DNA of 48,053 bases, from NCBI GenBank assembly GCA_021396245.1, contig WNYE01000150.1:1-48053 (forward strand), given 5' to 3'. The position numbers and the translations under genes were made by a program. Below the pieces are notes generated by a model. It was not told the origin of the DNA, did no database searches, and saw only the letters and a list, made by a program, of their open reading frames with translations. Within the stretch, counting starts at the first letter, position 1. Each line of letters starts with the position of its first letter. Below, piece after piece: positions 46,604-48,053 of this stretch. The DNA is from Sporothrix humicola. Lineage: Eukaryota; Ascomycota; Sordariomycetes; Ophiostomatales; Ophiostomataceae.

Positions 46604-47045
46604 TTACTCATACTTTTGCTCGTACCGCATCGGCCGCGGCGTCGTCGGCGGTTTGCCCTCGGTGAGGACCTCGCCGGCGTGATTTGGAACATTTGGCTGT
46701 GCACCCAGTTCCAACAAGGCCTTTTAGGCAAAGGGTAGATGGTAGACCATGGCCCCAGTGCAGCGCCGTGTTTCCGTCGTCGTCGCTACCGTTTAGCATC
46801 CCAAGCCTCTCTTGAGCCTCTGCTCCTCCCAGCAAGTCACTGAGTAAGGTCGTCATCCGTTCACCAATGTACTCGTCAATGGCCTGGATGACAACACGGC
46901 AACGGCTGCCGGAATAACTGTGCGCCTCGGCTACGCCGGCCCCGGGGCCGCAGAGCTGGTGCAGCCCCTCCACCCAAAAAGCGCTGTTGGCTCTGGGGGG
47001 CGCGAGTGAATGTGTGGAATAAAGCTGGTGGGGTGCTAGTCCCAT
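46604..47045 (-). pseudogene. relic of an ankyrin-repeat protein (C-terminal part)
   Basis: The upstream frame (from 47045) leads through AIDEYIGERMTTLLSDLLGG to DDDGNTALHW, the start of an ankyrin repeat. At a run of four C's (46753-46756, plus strand) the frame shifts. In the next frame the repeat continues as AMVYHLPFA, meets TAA at 46724-46726, then reads KALLELGAQPNVPNHAGE and ends at TAA 46604-46606. Ankyrin helices and the GAxPN turn are clear across the break. One extra base and one stop (one CpA-to-TpA change from CAA) account for the damage. Upstream of 47045 the sequence soon enters the AT-rich block, so the N-terminal part is absent or mutated beyond recognition. Confidence 0.7.
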
Positions 47046-47089
47046 AGGAAAGGCACGGACGAAATCACGGATGACTAGGCACCTCTAGG

Positions 47090-47925
47090 AGTATAAGTTT
47101 TAATATCAACCAAAAAAAAAAAAAGTTTTCTTTTTTTATACACGAATAAGAAAATAGAATATTATTGTAAGTATATATTATTACGAAGCAGAAAAAAAAA
47201 ATCATTTTCGTAGAGACTAGTTTAATTTATATTTTAATTTGTCGGTCGAAAACGATGGGATCGTAAATAATTTCGAATGTATATAAATTGTTATATAACT
47301 ACTATCACCGTTAATCCTGTACGACTTCCTCTCTTCTAAAAGAAGTTATACAATTGATTTAAATGGTAAATTCGTTACCTTTCGAAGAGTACGATTTACA
47401 GGCGAATTAACGGCGATGAGACTTTGTATACGGTAATTACTCGTTACTTTTATTTTTTACGGAGTTTACTATTTAACCTATAAGGCTTTTACCAGGTTTA
47501 AGGCCTGGCACGTAACTTCGATACGTATTTATACCGACATTGGCACTTTTTGAAAAAGTGGTGATGTTCCCGTATAATACGTATAACGTTTACGAAGGTT
47601 CGAAAAGTATACGAATAAATAAAATAAAAACTATTTAATAATAATAAAAGAAATTTAAAGGAGTGTAAACCGTTAATTTAGTAACGGTAGTATAAATAAT
47701 AAAAGAAAAATAAAAGAGTGAAGACGGGGTAAAAGAAAAAAAAAGTAAAAGACGGGATTAAAGTAAATAAAACGGTAAAACGAAAGTAAATAAAAAAAAT
47801 TAGACGAAAAAAGGGGGGAAAACTTAATGTAAAGTTTCGGCTTTTATCGTAAAAGAGAAAACGTATATTTTACGGATTTTTTTTTTATTTAATAAACTTT
47901 ATAAAAAAACCGGCTTTTATAAAGT

Positions 47926-47969
<44 letters not shown>

Positions 47970-48053
47970 TTTTTTTTAAAAAAAAAAAAAAATAAAAAAT
48001 AAAAAAAAAAAAAAAAAATATAAAAATTAAATTAAAAAAAAAAATAAATTAGA
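47090..48053. repeat. AT-rich block, probably RIP-mutated repeat DNA
   Basis: Base composition changes abruptly after about 47090. By eye, TpA is very common and CpA/TpG scarce compared with the gene-bearing DNA, the pattern left by repeat-induced point mutation. No coding remnant is readable. It includes a perfect 15-bp inverted repeat (47892-47906 and 47915-47929) and ends in A/T homopolymers from 47930. It may be an old transposon or the edge of a larger AT isochore. Confidence 0.65.
47892..47929. repeat. 15-bp perfect inverted repeat with 8-base loop
   Basis: ATAAACTTTATAAAA at 47892-47906 is exactly inverted at 47915-47929 around AAACCGGC. It could be a hairpin or a terminal-repeat relic inside the AT-rich block. 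Confidence 0.8.

Noticed and set aside
47090..48053. Mitochondrial DNA or telomere at the right end
   Set aside because: No TTAGGG-type repeats and no mitochondrial gene sequence; the composition fits RIP-mutated nuclear repeat DNA better.

Overview
The window looks like nuclear DNA of a filamentous ascomycete (Pezizomycotina), probably a sordariomycete; that placement is inferred. The reasons are short introns (51-130 bp) with GTAAGT/GTGAGT-type donors, a HeLo cell-death domain, a fungal APH-like kinase, small Cys-rich proteins beginning MC, an intron-bearing tRNA-Gln, and AT-rich blocks that resemble RIP (repeat-induced point mutation). No bacterial or phage features were seen. Genes are sparse: about half of the window carries no recognisable coding sequence.

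Left part (1-14.1 kb): after 4.4 kb without a gene come two minus-strand single-exon genes, an APH-like phosphotransferase (4721-6241) and a nuclear-looking DUF7924-like protein (6832-7959). A diverged direct repeat of about 65 bp lies downstream of each. Next is a five-exon C2H2 zinc-finger gene (10492-14066) reconstructed here; its first and last coding exons are very short and the last one adds a Cys-rich metal-binding-like tail.

Middle (14.1-29.8 kb): a small, probably well expressed Cys-rich protein (20177-20419) with an intron in its 3' untranslated region; a four-exon Dap1/MAPR cytochrome b5-like heme protein (21496-22144, minus); and, divergent from it, an Mgr3-like mitochondrial inner-membrane TPR protein (23074-24894, plus). 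The 0.9-kb region between these two carries a 16-bp perfect palindrome, two CACGTG sites and a CCAAT box. From 24.9 to 39.1 kb the only gene I can support is a tRNA-Gln(CUG).

Right part (39.1-48.1 kb) is a decaying, mobile-element-affected segment around one intact and unusual gene. It holds a membrane-protein gene cut off at a 248-bp solo-LTR-like element, a small Cys-rich pseudogene with an early stop, an intact three-exon gene (41374-44892, minus) that joins an N-terminal HeLo pore-forming/cell-death domain to an SGT-type TPR domain and a large C-terminal region, two further minus-strand relics (one of a fungal family I know only from a recurring motif, one with an ankyrin motif), and an AT-rich block to the window end. 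The TPR keeps all five residues of the Hsp70/Hsp90 carboxylate clamp, so the protein may couple a cell-death executor to chaperone binding. This HeLo-TPR protein is the best candidate here for a little-described system.
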